From Magnolia sinica (Eukaryota > Streptophyta > Magnoliopsida > Magnoliales > Magnoliaceae): a DNA stretch of 64,000 nucleotides. Every line of letters starts with the position of its first letter. Positions within the stretch are counted from its first letter, which is position 1. The stretch is from contig NC_080577.1 of assembly GCF_029962835.1 (NCBI RefSeq), positions 3,162,001 to 3,226,000 on the forward strand, read 5' to 3'. Positions 14,001 to 24,223 of the stretch are shown here, piece by piece. The notes beneath the pieces were generated by a model. That model saw nothing but the letters and a program-made list of their open reading frames with translations. It was not told where the DNA came from and did not search any database. The translations under genes were made by a program, and so were the position numbers.

Positions 14001-15657
14001 GGACTTTAGGACTTAATCCTTGGGGGGCCTCGGGTGAGGTTCCACTGTGGATGGGGTTTTTGCATCCGTAGGGTTTTTCTGTATCCATTTGCTGGGCCTG
14101 ATTTTTTATTCTTGGTATCTTGTCTTCTTCTTCTTCATCTTTTTTTTTTGTTGGGGGGTGGGCTGATTTAGTAAAGAGTGGATAATGAGTGAACTCTTCT
14201 TAGATGTTTGAAATGATCAAGTAAAGAATGTGTGAAGTCTCTTCAGATGTTTGGACCATCAAGCCTACCTAACAAATCCAACCTTGTAATGCTACCTCTA
14301 GGATATAGTGAAAAGGGGAAAGAAGGACTCAACTAACTCCTAGCTTTTCTAGTACTTGACAATGTTTTTAGACTGTGGTTCCATACTGTGGATATACAAT
14401 AAATGATATGATTGCAATTGTCCATCTTTCTTTGGTACCTATCCTCTGCATATGAGAATGAGTGTCATTGTTAGAGTGAAGCTTGTTGATTGACATGGGT
14501 GGTGATGTTTGGTGTGAGTTCTTTCCTATCGTCCTGCCTTTATAAATTATTATTTGTCCTGAAATCATTTTTTTATAATAAATCATGTTATCTTGTAAAT
14601 TGGTTAGAGTTTTCACTAGATCTTGTAAATTGGTTAGAGTTTTCACTAGAATAAATAAAATATCAGCAGGATCCTCAAGGCACACCAGAAATACAACCAT
14701 CATCTCAAGTGTCACAAGAATCTCAAGGTGACCAGAGAAACAACCCTCCTACTGAGGTTCCCAGAGCAGATTCGGGTTCGGTATCCATCTCCAGCAATGA
14801 TGGCAGGAAGGTTTCTCGCGAGGACATTGAACTTGTAAGACAAGTTAATACATTTTCCCATGACTCGTGTGCTATTAAGTTTTTGAAGGAATCACGACTG
14901 AATCCCTCTTTTCTCTAAATAGGGATTTGATCTCTTACATTTCATGATTGCTGTAGGTCCAGAACCTGATAGAACGATGTCTTCAGCTATATATGAATAG
15001 AGCAGAGGTGGTGAAGACCCTTTTGAATCGAGCAAGGATTGAACCTGGGTTTACGAGTCTAGGTAGGTTAAGGGAACTATCCCATTTGAATTGAGGAATG
15101 ATTGAACCTAAGTTTACGAGTCTAGGCAGGATAAGGGAACTATTCCATTACATGTACCCTTTTGTTATCCTTGAAAAAAAAAGTAGTTTCATGACGTGTA
15201 CCCTTTTGAGGGAGGGAGGGAGTCTAGAAAATTACACCTTCTGAATGTGCATCCATGAACACCCACATAATGTGAGACCAGTTGAAGCCAATGTGGATAT
15301 TTTGGTCTGACATCCTTCTCTTTTTCTTCATTCAGTGTGGCAGAAACTGGAGGAAGAAAATGCGGAGTTTTTCAGAGCTTACTACATAAGGTTAAAGCTG
15401 AAAAAACAGATCATCATGTTCAATCACTTGCTTGAGCGCCAGTACCATCTGATGAAATATCCTATGCCACCAAAGGTTCCTCTGGCCCCCATACAGAATG
15501 GGATTCATCCTATGCCTGGTAACTCCTTCGCTCCATTCTTGACATTTGGTGGGTTTTAATAGGGAAAGCATGAACATACCCTGATATTCCAACAGATGAG
15601 CAATCCCAATCATGATCCCTTGTTTTTAGAAATGGCCATTTTATGCATGCAATCTTG

Positions 15658-15697
<40 letters not shown>

Positions 15698-18600
15698 TTC
15701 TTTTACAAAATTAGAAAGTAGAAACTCATATTCATTAGTCTCAAATATATTATTAAATGTTTTGAAAGAATGTTTAGATCCTAAAGCATATTCTTACAGT
15801 GCAAACGTATAACATTTCTTTTGTTAATGTTAGTTATTTTCCTGAGCTACTGTACTCATTTGTCTTGGATCCAGACTGCCTTTGCATTTGGCAATGTGTT
15901 CATGCAGTTTAGTGGTTTTTGGTCGTTTGGCAAAGAGCTTGGTGTTTTTGGCTTTAACATTTAAATCTGTTTGCTTAATTTTAGGTGCCCATGCTTCATT
16001 TTCAGGTATTGCAGTCTCCAGTATAGATGTTCTGCTTTTGATTGCTTTACATCTTGTTTGATTTGGATTTTGTCCAACACTTGGTTAATGTTGCCTGGCA
16101 GACAAAAAGCTTTTGTTTTATACCACCCTGATTGTCGGGGTTGTTCTTTTTGTCATGTATGCACAGTCAGAAGGGGCCGTTAGAATGACAATGAAAAAAC
16201 ATTCCCACTCATTTCTAACCAACAGGTGGGACAGGTGTGTTACCGCTTTCTGTGATAAATGATGAATGGTCAGATTACCCCAATATAGTGGTTCAACCGA
16301 AGAATGAATGGGCCTGACTTTTCTTTTTCTTTTTTAGTTGTGGGTGTATTCACATGACTCTGGACGTAATGGACAGTTGGATCCTGCACATGTGCGATGT
16401 ATAGGCATATATATGGGCAGGCAGTAAAACACTGTTTCCCCAAATGGTTTTTGCGCAAAAGATTTGAGAGCTATTTTCAAAATACAATGTCAACCACGAA
16501 GGCAGGAACCATAAAATAAAGTAATTTAAGAGGATTTATCATTTATTGGGACTTCATGGTTAATTTCATTCTTCCCATCAAATGGTACGGAAATTTTAGT
16601 TTTTAAATCATTATTATCATTCTTATTCAATGTCAATTTGTGTGCAGTGCAGTTAACAATATGCCTATGGGATACCCGGTCCTTCAGCAGCCCCCAATCC
16701 CAGCTACCGGTCAACCCCATCTCGATTCAATGGGCTGTGGACTCTCCAGCTGTCATGTGGTAAATGGAGTCCCGGCGCCAGGCAATTTCCATCCCATTCG
16801 GATGAATTCCGGAAATGAGTAAGGATTTCCTTGGGCATTTACCACATTTAAGAATGCATTTTTTTTGTTTGTATCTTGACCTGGAAATGAATTGAAAGAC
16901 AAAATGGATATATCTGTCAATCAAGGTTATGGATAAGCATTCCCAAATACAATTGATTGTCTTGACACTCTTTTCCTTTGCAAGCTCATCATCTGAAGAT
17001 GCGTTTAATTTATTTCTTTTTCTTGTTCCATTTTTTTTGAAAGATACATGTAAGATTTAAATTTCATTTATAAATTCATGAATTTATAAAAGAATGATGA
17101 TTAGTGATGACTTTATCATGCAGTTTTTCTTTCAAGATTAACTGATCACTTTATTAGCAGAGCTTCAAAAAGGCGCAAATAATTACAGCCTAAGCAAAAA
17201 AGAAAAAAATAAGACTTTTGTAAAGAATTTATACAAGAAGCCCATTCCACTACAAAATTCTTGACTTGGAAAATAACTTCCCCCTATTTGGCCTCCTCAT
17301 CCTGGACACACTCACCATTCCTTTCCCCCAAATAGACCAATAGAATAGCTAGCAAAGCCAACCACCAAAGATTCCAAATTTTCCTCTTGAGCCAACTGCC
17401 ATGCCAAATAAGGAATAGCTCCTTGACTGATTACTGCATAACCCAAGAGATGCCAAAGAGATCAAGGACAGAACTCCAAATCTGGCTAGAATACGGACAG
17501 TGAATGAAAAGATGATCAATTGACTCTGTGTTTGCCATACACATGACGACACACACATTTGGGATAACCATGGCCCTCTTTTGGATATTGTCGATGGTTA
17601 AAATCTTTCCTCTACCAATGAGCCATCCAAAGGCCGCAGCTTTTGGAGGGGCTCCATAGTGCCACACACAGGCCGTATTGCAGTGAAGCAGTTAATAAGT
17701 AAAACAGCTAATCGATCGTTTGGGAGCTCTAAGTTGTAAACAGCTTACACCTATCCTGTTTTGGCGTTTAAGAGGTAAAATGTTTACAGGTAAACAGTTT
17801 TTGTTAGGCTGACTTGTGAAGCGTTTACAATGTATAAACTGGGTATTCAAAATGCAGAGAGCTAGGCAGTAAATCCCACCAAAATCTTCAAATCACATTA
17901 AAAGGGCTTGATATTTTTAGAGCCCTAGGAGAGCATCAAGGGATGCACATGCTAACACAGCGATCCATAGCTCAAGTGGTAGACTGAGTGAGAATAACCT
18001 CGTTTCAACGTCGAGGTCTTGGTATCAATTCCCAAGTGGGGTGTGTACTAACATGCTAACCCAAAAAAAAAGGGGGATGCACATTCTGGACAGATTGAAT
18101 GTCCTGCACCCTTCACAATGGGCCCCACTGACAATCTGGAAGGTTTTTTTATGTGGTGGGCGACCCATCCCAACTATTCCCTGCTGTGTGGCCCGCTTGA
18201 TGATCAATCAGACTGTTCTTTTAGGACCATGGAGGAGTATCAAGGGACACACATGATGGATGGATTGGATTTATTGTACACATTATGGTGGGGCCCATAT
18301 GGCATCCATGTGTATCCACCATCAGGTTATGCTCTGTATAATGTCTTGTCAAGTGTAAAGACTTTACCTGTAAACAAAACATTTTTGCTTAAAAAAATGG
18401 AAGGGAGAGTTTACCTCTTGGCTCTTGTAAACACTTTACAAGCAAAATTTTCCATCCAGACACCTACCAGTAAAGTGTTTACTTGTAAAGGAGCATAAAG
18501 GGACGCACACGATGGAGGGATTGGATTTACTGTACACATTATGGTGGGCCTCACATGGCATTCATGTGTATCAACTATCATGTTGTGTCCTATATAATGT

Positions 18601-21471
18601 CTTTTCGGGTGTAAAGACTTTACCTGTAATTGAAACTTTTTTTGCTTAAAAGAAATGGGAAGAGTTTACCTCTTGTAAATGCTTTACAAGCAAATTTTGC
18701 CATCCAAACACCTACAAGTGCTTACCTGTAAACCCTTTACAACTAAGAATTTTACAGGCATCCGAACAACCCCTAAAAGATTTGTATAGATAATTGACAG
18801 TTATTCTCCAGGTTATTTTCCATTACAAGCTCATCCCGCTTTTCCTCTTCAATTCCTTCTAGCCTGTGTTTTGCCTTTTGAGCAGCTTTGCTAATGTCAG
18901 CCTGTTCCATCTTTGTTGAAGCACTGTGATGGAGAGCGGTGCAGCTGATGTTGGATCTGTTATCCCTCCAGGCAGTGCCATGTCATCCATCTCAGATATG
19001 GCCGTGAGTCCAGCGTCAGCGTCCAGTGGCCATTTTCCCTTCACTCCATCAGAAATGTCAGGTATGGGTGTAGACACATCAGCACTTGACACAGCCTTTA
19101 CATCCGATGTGGCAAGTCAGCTGGGAGCTGATGGTGGGGTTGGGAGCACGGGCGACTCACTTAGGTCTCTGGCTCAGATCCCCTGGAATTTCAGCCTATC
19201 GGATCTTACAGCAGATTTATCAAACATGGGAGGTACACTTGGATTTTCTCTAAGTCTTCTGTGCAAGCATTAGTTTCTCAACATGGAACGACACGGTATA
19301 GTCAATACATCACTCCCCCCTATAAATAAGGGTGGCAATGGGTCAAGCCGATCTGTGGGTCAACTGGCCCCACTCACTTATGAGGTGGGTTTGGGCCCGC
19401 CTAAATGGGTTGCGGGTCAGGCTCATGCTAGAAATGTACTCCCATGAGTAAATGGCCCTGGCTTGGGTTGAACCCTGCCTGACCTGACCCACCCAGACCG
19501 GTTATCAATGGATTATACCAGACAAAATGACCCAACCCAAAACCCCGAAACAAATTAAAGAAGAAAAGTATAAGATTAATCTTCTTATGCATGTACATAT
19601 CCACTGTCTGGGCTAGGTTGTGCATTGCCTCAAGTGTTGTATTCCATTCTTAGACTTGAATTGGGCCATGGCGAGTTGGGTCAGGTTAGTCGAGTCTTGA
19701 CCATTTACAATTAAATTGGTTGGGTTGGATCGGGCTTAATGAATTTTAAGTGGGTTTTGGATCAGAGGGTAATGGATCATGTGTCGGGTTTGGGCACAAT
19801 TTCTTGGCTCATATAGTAAATGGGTTGGGCTTGGGCTGACCTCGACCCATTGCAACCTTGTTTATAAATTTTATCAAAACAATCTTTAACGTTGAAGAAA
19901 AATTTCAAAAGTCCCTTCTACATTTTTCTGAAGTGCATTTTTGTCATCTTTGTCAAATCTGCTATGCATATTGTTGATGTAGAGTGGGTCGCAGACACTT
20001 TCATGGCAAAGATGGACCAGAGAAGGCCTGATCGGAGGCGGAAATGATCCGGACTGTCAGAACCTTAAAACAATCATATCTCGCAAACCGGGATGAGTCT
20101 TTGGACTTATCATATATGATTTTGGGGTATGAGAAGCTACTTTAGCCAACCAACCCGGCTATGCTGGGTTGCCCATGCTGGATTTGCGAGATTCCATCAG
20201 ATCGACGGTCAAAAGTCCCTTTCATTTTCGTTTTTACTATAAATAGTAAGTTTTAGTTGGCGTATAACTTTTGATTCTTTGAGTTGTAGGAGTCGTGCCC
20301 AACATGAAAAGGGCATAGAAAAGTTAGAAGAACAATGTGGTTAGTCTAAATTGGACACTTAGTATTTTTGGCCGAAAACCATAAAGTCTAGTAGGAATGA
20401 TGACCGTCTATAAATAGTACGATTATTATTTATAGTAAGTCATGTTTTTAGGGAGTTTGAGTCTAAAACTCCATCCAAGGTTTTAGCTCATTATTTAAAG
20501 GATTGTAATTTCGTTCTTTTTATCATCAATCAATTTATTTCAAATTTATTAGAAATTATTTATATTTTTATCCCTCGTGGATTCAAGGAAGCTCTTTGAG
20601 GAGTCCAGAGAGCTCCGTGGATTCGGAGTAGTTTCCCTCCCTGCATTAATTGTATGGATGGATCATTTGTGTTCAATCAAATAAATAGGTCATGCAAGTT
20701 GTAACTAGCTTTCAATCCTCTGTTGAAAATTACCAGACATAATGTAAGATGTTTTCTCAGTTGGGTATTTCTCTTGCATTTTATGAAACCTGTTCATATC
20801 ATACTAGCCCTTTTCTCTTAATGAAAGCTAAGGTACTTCATCTGCAATTTTTTTTTCTCTATTTTGTATGTTGTTTTGGGATTTTCTGCCCAGATCTTGG
20901 AGCCCTAGGAAACTATACTGGCTCCCCTTTCCTGCCATCAGAGTCCGACATCCTACTTGATTCCCCAGAGCATGATGATATTGGTAAATCTAATTACCTC
21001 TTCTTCTCTACTTTGACTTTAAATAACTCCTAAGCTTATGGAGCAAGACCCAAATCCGATTCATCCTGCTTGACCAAAGTGCCCTGGCATTTTGAAGCCA
21101 TTCCCTGACTGTTTCTAGGCAATTGGGCAGGGTTTGGGAAATTTGAGGAAACTGGCCTGCTGAATACCCTCCCTGCCAGTGGTTGAAAACGATGAAAAAT
21201 GCCACATTGTAAATAAATGACCAACCAACAGTGTATGAAATTGCATCTAAGTACATCACTGATCTTGTGCGTACACTCCACTTGGATTTGCTTAAATGCA
21301 CTTGAGTGCACTTGTAGGTTAAGCTCATGTACAAAGCTTTGTATTGGATCCAGTCACCTTCTTTTTACTCTCTTTCATTTTCCTTGAATTGTGTTTCTGT
21401 TTGCAGTTGATGAGTTCTTTGTTGATTCCATCCCCGAGCCATGCTCTCAGTCAGATGAGGAGAAATCATAG
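3129..21471 (+). CDS. Plant A_thal_3526/TIGR01589-domain protein, 9 coding exons
   Basis: Spliced gene of 382 codons. Exons: 3129-3155, 3700-3735, 14670-14834, 14957-15062, 15336-15518, 16653-16818, 18922-19232, 20894-20983, 21407-21471. Each junction has GT and AG and the phases agree throughout. Residues about 77-136 (beginning VQNLIERCLQLYMN, then PGFTSLVWQKLEEEN and FFRAYYIRLKLKKQI) match the plant-only domain A_thal_3526, whose biochemical role is unknown. Next comes a Pro/Met-rich stretch (MPMGYPVLQQPPIPATG), then a Ser/Gly-rich region with SLRSLAQIPWNFSLSDLTADL, and an acidic C-terminus ending SQSDEEKS. No signal peptide or membrane segment is seen. The seven exons from 14670 on are secure because they translate into one conserved protein. 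The first two (MAEVRAFVK and RSGSQSAKEDKL) are less certain, chosen because they supply a start codon in phase. Cellular role is unknown. Low-complexity acidic regions would fit a nuclear protein, but that is a guess. Confidence 0.85.
3156..3699 (+). other. Intron 1 of gene 1
   Basis: Starts GTAATG after AAG and ends TTGCAG before CGAAGC. AT-rich with a poly(A)/poly(T)-like tract near 3507-3530. No mobile element is recognised. Confidence 0.5.
6765..7904 (-). mobile_element. Solo LTR of the window's chromovirus family
   Basis: It begins TGATGCAGG and ends CCCCATCA, and its reverse complement matches the two LTRs of the chromovirus at 50305-57068 along its length. No internal retroelement sequence accompanies it. 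The 5-bp target duplication CTGAT is intact at 6760-6764 and 7905-7909. It lies in the RNase H part of the copia element, so it is younger than that element. It most likely arose by recombination between the two LTRs of a full copy. Confidence 0.92.
8018..10067. mobile_element. Non-autonomous hAT-like DNA transposon
   Basis: It splits the RNase H reading of the host copia element: FFGWWLG stops at about 8017 and SWMLRLQS resumes at about 10068. The ends are imperfect inverted repeats: left AGGAGTCATTTAGTAAA against the reverse complement of the right, AGGGCCAGTTTGATAAA. Flanks ggttgggt and agttggat match at 6 of 8 positions, fitting a worn 8-bp duplication. No transposase is readable. Inside lies a 195-bp tandem repeat. 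Exact ends are uncertain by a few bases. Confidence 0.6.
9090..9770. repeat. Tandem repeat, about 195-bp unit, 3.5 copies
   Basis: The landmark cttcgtttggga recurs at about 9127, 9325 and 9517, with a diverged version near 9709. Further shared blocks include aaatcgttattac, cacacgtggcccg and cgtacaagatc. The units are noticeably diverged and are confined to the hAT-like insertion. Confidence 0.8.
11049..11085. repeat. (CT)n microsatellite
   Basis: Uninterrupted tc dinucleotides of about 36 bp, followed by a T-rich tract that adjoins the LINE fragment. Confidence 0.95.
11100..11660 (-). mobile_element. 3' end of a LINE, minus strand, decayed
   Basis: The minus strand shows the reverse-transcriptase zinc-binding region typical of the C-terminus of plant L1 ORF2: FTVDNLQK (about 11440), MIFPDICTMYMHDAEPINHLF (read with gaps, about 11360-11420) and a CF.W.S tail. 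Several stops interrupt it. The 3' end faces the poly(T)/CT tract on the left, as expected for a reverse-oriented, poly(A)-ended LINE. The upstream part is missing, consistent with 5' truncation. Confidence 0.65.
12055..12400 (-). mobile_element. TRIM-like element, reverse orientation, truncated
   Basis: The reverse complement matches the units of the array at 60766-61915. One LTR-like copy spans about 12179-12400, an internal strip (aggaggtcttgtgttcgagac) follows, and a second LTR-like copy is cut short near 12055. The LTR end TGTATCA and start TAATGGAAGGGCATTTTCAC correspond to the array copies. Sequence divergence is clearly higher than among the array units. Confidence 0.65.
14591..14650. 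repeat. Perfect 30-bp tandem duplication beside a 3' splice site
   Basis: The 30-bp block starting tcttgtaaattggttagag is present twice with no mismatch (14591-14620, 14621-14650). The second copy ends 19 bp before the first base of the exon at 14670. It therefore lies in the branch-point and pyrimidine-tract region of intron 2. Confidence 0.97.
15023..15148. repeat. 63-bp tandem duplication of an exon end and its donor
   Basis: Copy 1 (15023-15085) holds the last 40 bp of exon 4 plus the start of its intron. Copy 2 (15086-15148) repeats this in the intron with several substitutions. The duplicated splice donor reads GC where the real one at 15063 reads GT. A transcript using the copy would hit an in-frame TGA shortly after the true junction. 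Confidence 0.93.
15661..15695. repeat. (TA)n microsatellite
   Basis: About 35 bp of pure ta dinucleotides in the intron after exon 5 of gene 1. Confidence 0.95.
17150..17670 (-). mobile_element. 3' end of an L1-type LINE, minus strand
   Basis: A minus-strand frame from 17667 to 17431 reads GAPPKAAAFGWLIGRGK, then LTIDNIQKRAMVIPN, then ESIDHLFIHCPYSSQIW. This is the reverse-transcriptase zinc-binding domain found at the end of plant L1 ORF2. Remnants continue to about 17210 after a stop at 17431. Nothing upstream of the domain is present, so the copy is 5'-truncated. It lies in the intron between exons 6 and 7 of gene 1, opposite to the gene. Confidence 0.8.
17709..18775. mobile_element. Probable non-autonomous DNA transposon with duplicated interior
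   Basis: The left end has gtttgggagctctaag then ttgtaaac. The reverse complement of the right end has gttgttcggatgcctg, then attcttagttgtaaag. The text about gtaaagactttacctgtaa and cttgtaaacactttacaagc occurs twice (about 18340-18500 and 18605-18740), so the interior is partly duplicated. No transposase is present. The class (hAT-like) and exact borders are uncertain. The SINE at 17951-18073 sits within it. Confidence 0.45.
17951..18073 (+). mobile_element. tRNA-derived SINE with 11-bp target duplication
   Basis: A tRNA-like head has an A-box-like tagctcaagtggtaga and a B-box-like ggtatcaattcc about 40 bp apart. It ends in an A-run followed by a few Gs. The direct repeat gggatgcacat flanks it at 17940-17950 and 18074-18084. 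Length is 123 bp. It is not a functional tRNA gene, since no cloverleaf can be drawn past the B box. Confidence 0.85.
19328..19861. mobile_element. hAT-type MITE
   Basis: The left end AAGGGTGGCAATGGGTC and the reverse complement of the right end, CAAGGTTGCAATGGGTC, form imperfect inverted repeats. Flanks ctataaat (19320-19327) and ttataaat (19862-19869) match at 7 of 8 positions, fitting the 8-bp hAT duplication. The interior is rich in gggtttgggc-like text and does not encode protein. It lies in the intron before exon 8 of gene 1. Confidence 0.7.
19975..20648 (+). mobile_element. Solo LTR, TG...TA termini, copy 1
   Basis: Starts TGATGTAGAG and ends CCCTGCATTA. The 5-bp target duplication ATTGT is exact at 19970-19974 and 20649-20653. 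It matches the segment at 48394-49102 over its whole length, including a block before the promoter-like ctataaatag. No internal retroelement sequence is attached. It lies in the intron between exons 7 and 8 of gene 1. Confidence 0.9.
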
Positions 21472-21514
21472 AGAAACGCTATCAATCAGATGAGGAGAAA
21501 TGATAGAGAGAACT
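21446..21514. repeat. Tandem duplication across the stop codon of gene 1
   Basis: The block cagatgaggagaaatcatagag carrying the last codons and TAG stop is followed about 34 bp later by cagatgaggagaaatgatagag. The second copy lies just past the stop codon, so the protein ends in the first copy. Confidence 0.9.
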
Positions 21515-21672
21515 GATGTGGCCCCACCCCTAACATCCTCTACAGGTTAGTGCATTAGACAGTATGTTGAAAGGTTAGTTGAGAAAAATAGACATTCCAG
21601 CGCTTGTAAGTATAGTAGCAGTAGCAGCACAAGTAGCCCCCGGAAGTAGGAAATAGTGGATAATATATCTAC

Positions 21673-21678
21673 AATAAA
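21673..21678 (+). terminator. Probable polyadenylation signal of gene 1
   Basis: AATAAA lies about 200 bp after the stop codon at 21471, in an AT-rich stretch. A second candidate, aataataaataac, follows at about 21718. This gives a 3' untranslated region of roughly 220-260 bp. Confidence 0.5.
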
Positions 21679-21739
21679 TGGTAACAATTGCACATTTATA
21701 TTTCTCCAAGATGTGAAAAATAATAAATAACACAGTCAT

Positions 21740-24223
21740 GCAGACTGTTTATAATATTTTGTGGTGCTGCTTGTTGTGGTTCAAAACATCAAATTAAGGT
21801 TGGTTTGTTTGGCTGTCTGCTCAAACTATATCATACTGAAGTGGGTTGCATATTAGGGTGGCACACCTCATTGTTCTGGATTCCAGCAAAGGTGTGGGTA
21901 GAGAAGCATACCGCCGGATCAGTCCCACTGTCTAGGCGTGCATCCTAAGCACTAGTTATGGGTTACATATTGATCTATTTTTGAGAGAGTATACAATGGT
22001 CAGTATAATTTTGGACTTTTCAGTTTGAACGAGTCAAGCCCATGGTTTCATGATCCAAAACCAATGATATGTTAGACCCCAGTGGATGGCGCATGCACCA
22101 AAAATCTCCTAGATGGGGAAATTCTAATCCATGAACAGGTAGGCCAATGAATAGATGGTTAAGAAAGACATTACAGCTGTTGAAAGTCCGTGGGGACTTA
22201 TCAAAAACAGAAGGCACGTACAAAATCTCAGCCCGGTATTGCATAATGTCTTCTTCTTCTTATTTTTTCCTTAATGTGGTGCGAGATTAGAAGATCCAGC
22301 GGACTAATATTTTCACATTTTTCAGTTGAATCAGTGGGGTGCGGTTGTTGAATCTCTTACTATATCCAAAGACCACAAATTGAAAGTTTTAAGATTTTCC
22401 TTTCTGGGAGAAATCTGATGCACATAGTCCATCCACGGTGGGACACAACAAATCAATGGTTCGGTTTACTTAACTAGGGCCCCCACTTATCAGAATTGAA
22501 AGTACGTGTGTACTGTATAAAGATGAATGGTGTTATATAATTCCATTTTATTTTATTTTTTAGCGTGATGAAGTCAGTCTAAGTCGACCCAAGATCTATT
22601 ATTATACTTTCTGATTGAGAGAAGACCCAAGATTGCAAGCTCTAACCGTGAGAATTTTTCATCAATTCACAAGTTGAAGTTTCAATGGTGGTGATTTGGG
22701 GCTTTTAGAAATCCATTTATGACCGTGATTTGATCTGGCTGATCATTGTTTTTGAGAATACTACTTTGAAATAGCACGTCTGCAGTGATGAAATCCAGGT
22801 GGCCCATGGCCATGTGTGACATTGTGGTGGAAGTGTATGATCCAGTTTGTCAGATCGATCGTAAAATGGGACACATTTGCAAGAAGAGATGATGGTAATG
22901 CTCCCAAAACAAGTTTACACGTGTGGCCCACCTGATGGTGGGACCGGCCTGATTAGACACAAACGGAGTATCCACCTGATGAATCAAACTGGATACAACA
23001 TCTTGTGTACCAGTATCAAACATCTCCCACCCTAGATATTATGATTGACGGTAGGATCTATATGCACATTCTTGTTCGCATATGCCGTAGATGTTTGGTG
23101 TTTGGAACTGTTGATCGATGGGCCACTCTATGATTGGGCTATATAGGCTAGAAATCTAATCTAGTTGCTATGACCTTTGCTGGCTGCTTGTGGACCATTT
23201 GTCTAACAGTTCATCGGAAGATTTCCACATTCCAATCCCTTTGATATTGCAAATATAGTCCATTTACGTCGTTGGCCACCAGCATAACTCCCACACTCTG
23301 ATCCCCTTGATATTTGCAACATGGCCCATCAATGTGGTTGGCCACTAGAAAAAAACAGGCCTAATCACTGCCCTACATGCTTGCTGCTTATTCGGTAAGT
23401 TGGAATTGCATAGGACTCTCAAGAGATGGCTCCGGAAAGTTATTTGCATGATATGCCTTGGGAGTGTGATGCATTCAGAATTGAACACATACCATTCAGC
23501 AACTCAGTCTAAACCGTCCAAATAAGGGGACCCCACTGATGATCCTAACTTCTGAGATTATTGGGCATTTGGTAGTCGATACTTCCAATTCGAGCTATCC
23601 ATCATATCTACTGGTTTTTGATCCTTCTAAACAGACGTCCACTATCAGTACAGATTAATCTAATAGGCACATGCATGCCACGTGTACGATTTTAAGTGCG
23701 TAAATACGAAGCATCACAGTCAGCCAAAGTATCAAAGCTTTTCTCAGTGGTATTTTTCCAAAGTGCATGAGCATGAACCATCAAGATCAACTCGGCCCTA
23801 CATCACCTTCTAGTGGAAATGGGGGAGTCATTTGATGCTCTGTCGGACTTATGGTTGATACACGGGCACTGAGAGATCGTACACTTCGCATACGGAAACT
23901 CTAATTAAACCGTACAACCTGTGGAACGTTGCGTCCGGAATTGGGACAGTGTTTTTTTATTTCAACTACCCAATCACGGGATTACCGTGTTTTACGGTGT
24001 AGGCTTTTGTGATGACTCACCACTATTTTAAAATAGTGGTGTCTCGTACACTGTACACGTGGCATGGTTGCATTGCAATCCCGACCGTCCAAATAGCTGA
24101 ATAGACTGTGGAAGGAACACAACTCAATGATCACGCTAAAAAAATATTAGATTTGACTGTTAAATTCAGACCATGTAATGTTTCCTTTTAAAAGTCTTTC
24201 TATTTCATGACTAACTAACAAAG
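21740..24223. other. Intergenic spacer, no gene seen
   Basis: No frame resembles a protein. Phrases such as tccatccacggtgggacacaac, ggcccacctgatggtgggacc and catctcccaccctagatattatgattg recur in loosely similar form and look like decayed MITE-type repeats. No clear termini can be drawn. Confidence 0.5.

Larger units (their letters stand above)
3736..14669 (+). other. Intron 2 of gene 1, 10.9 kb, transposon-filled
   Basis: Runs from CTC|GTAATA to ATCAGCAG|GATCCT. It contains a degenerate copia element (4386-10879) with two later insertions, a LINE end (about 11100-11660), a reverse-oriented TRIM-like element (about 12055-12400) and a tandem duplication beside its 3' splice site. The parts at 3736-4385 and 12401-14590 show no gene or recognisable repeat beyond short poly(T) tracts. 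The intron is inferred from joining exon 2 to the secure exon at 14670. If the true first exons lie elsewhere, its left edge moves. Confidence 0.55.

Noticed and set aside
17951..18030. Possible tRNA gene
   Set aside because: A and B boxes are present, but no complete cloverleaf or acceptor stem forms, and an 11-bp target duplication shows it is a SINE.
18118..18498. 126-codon frame in an intron of gene 1
   Set aside because: Lies in a non-autonomous transposon and MITE-like text with no protein similarity.
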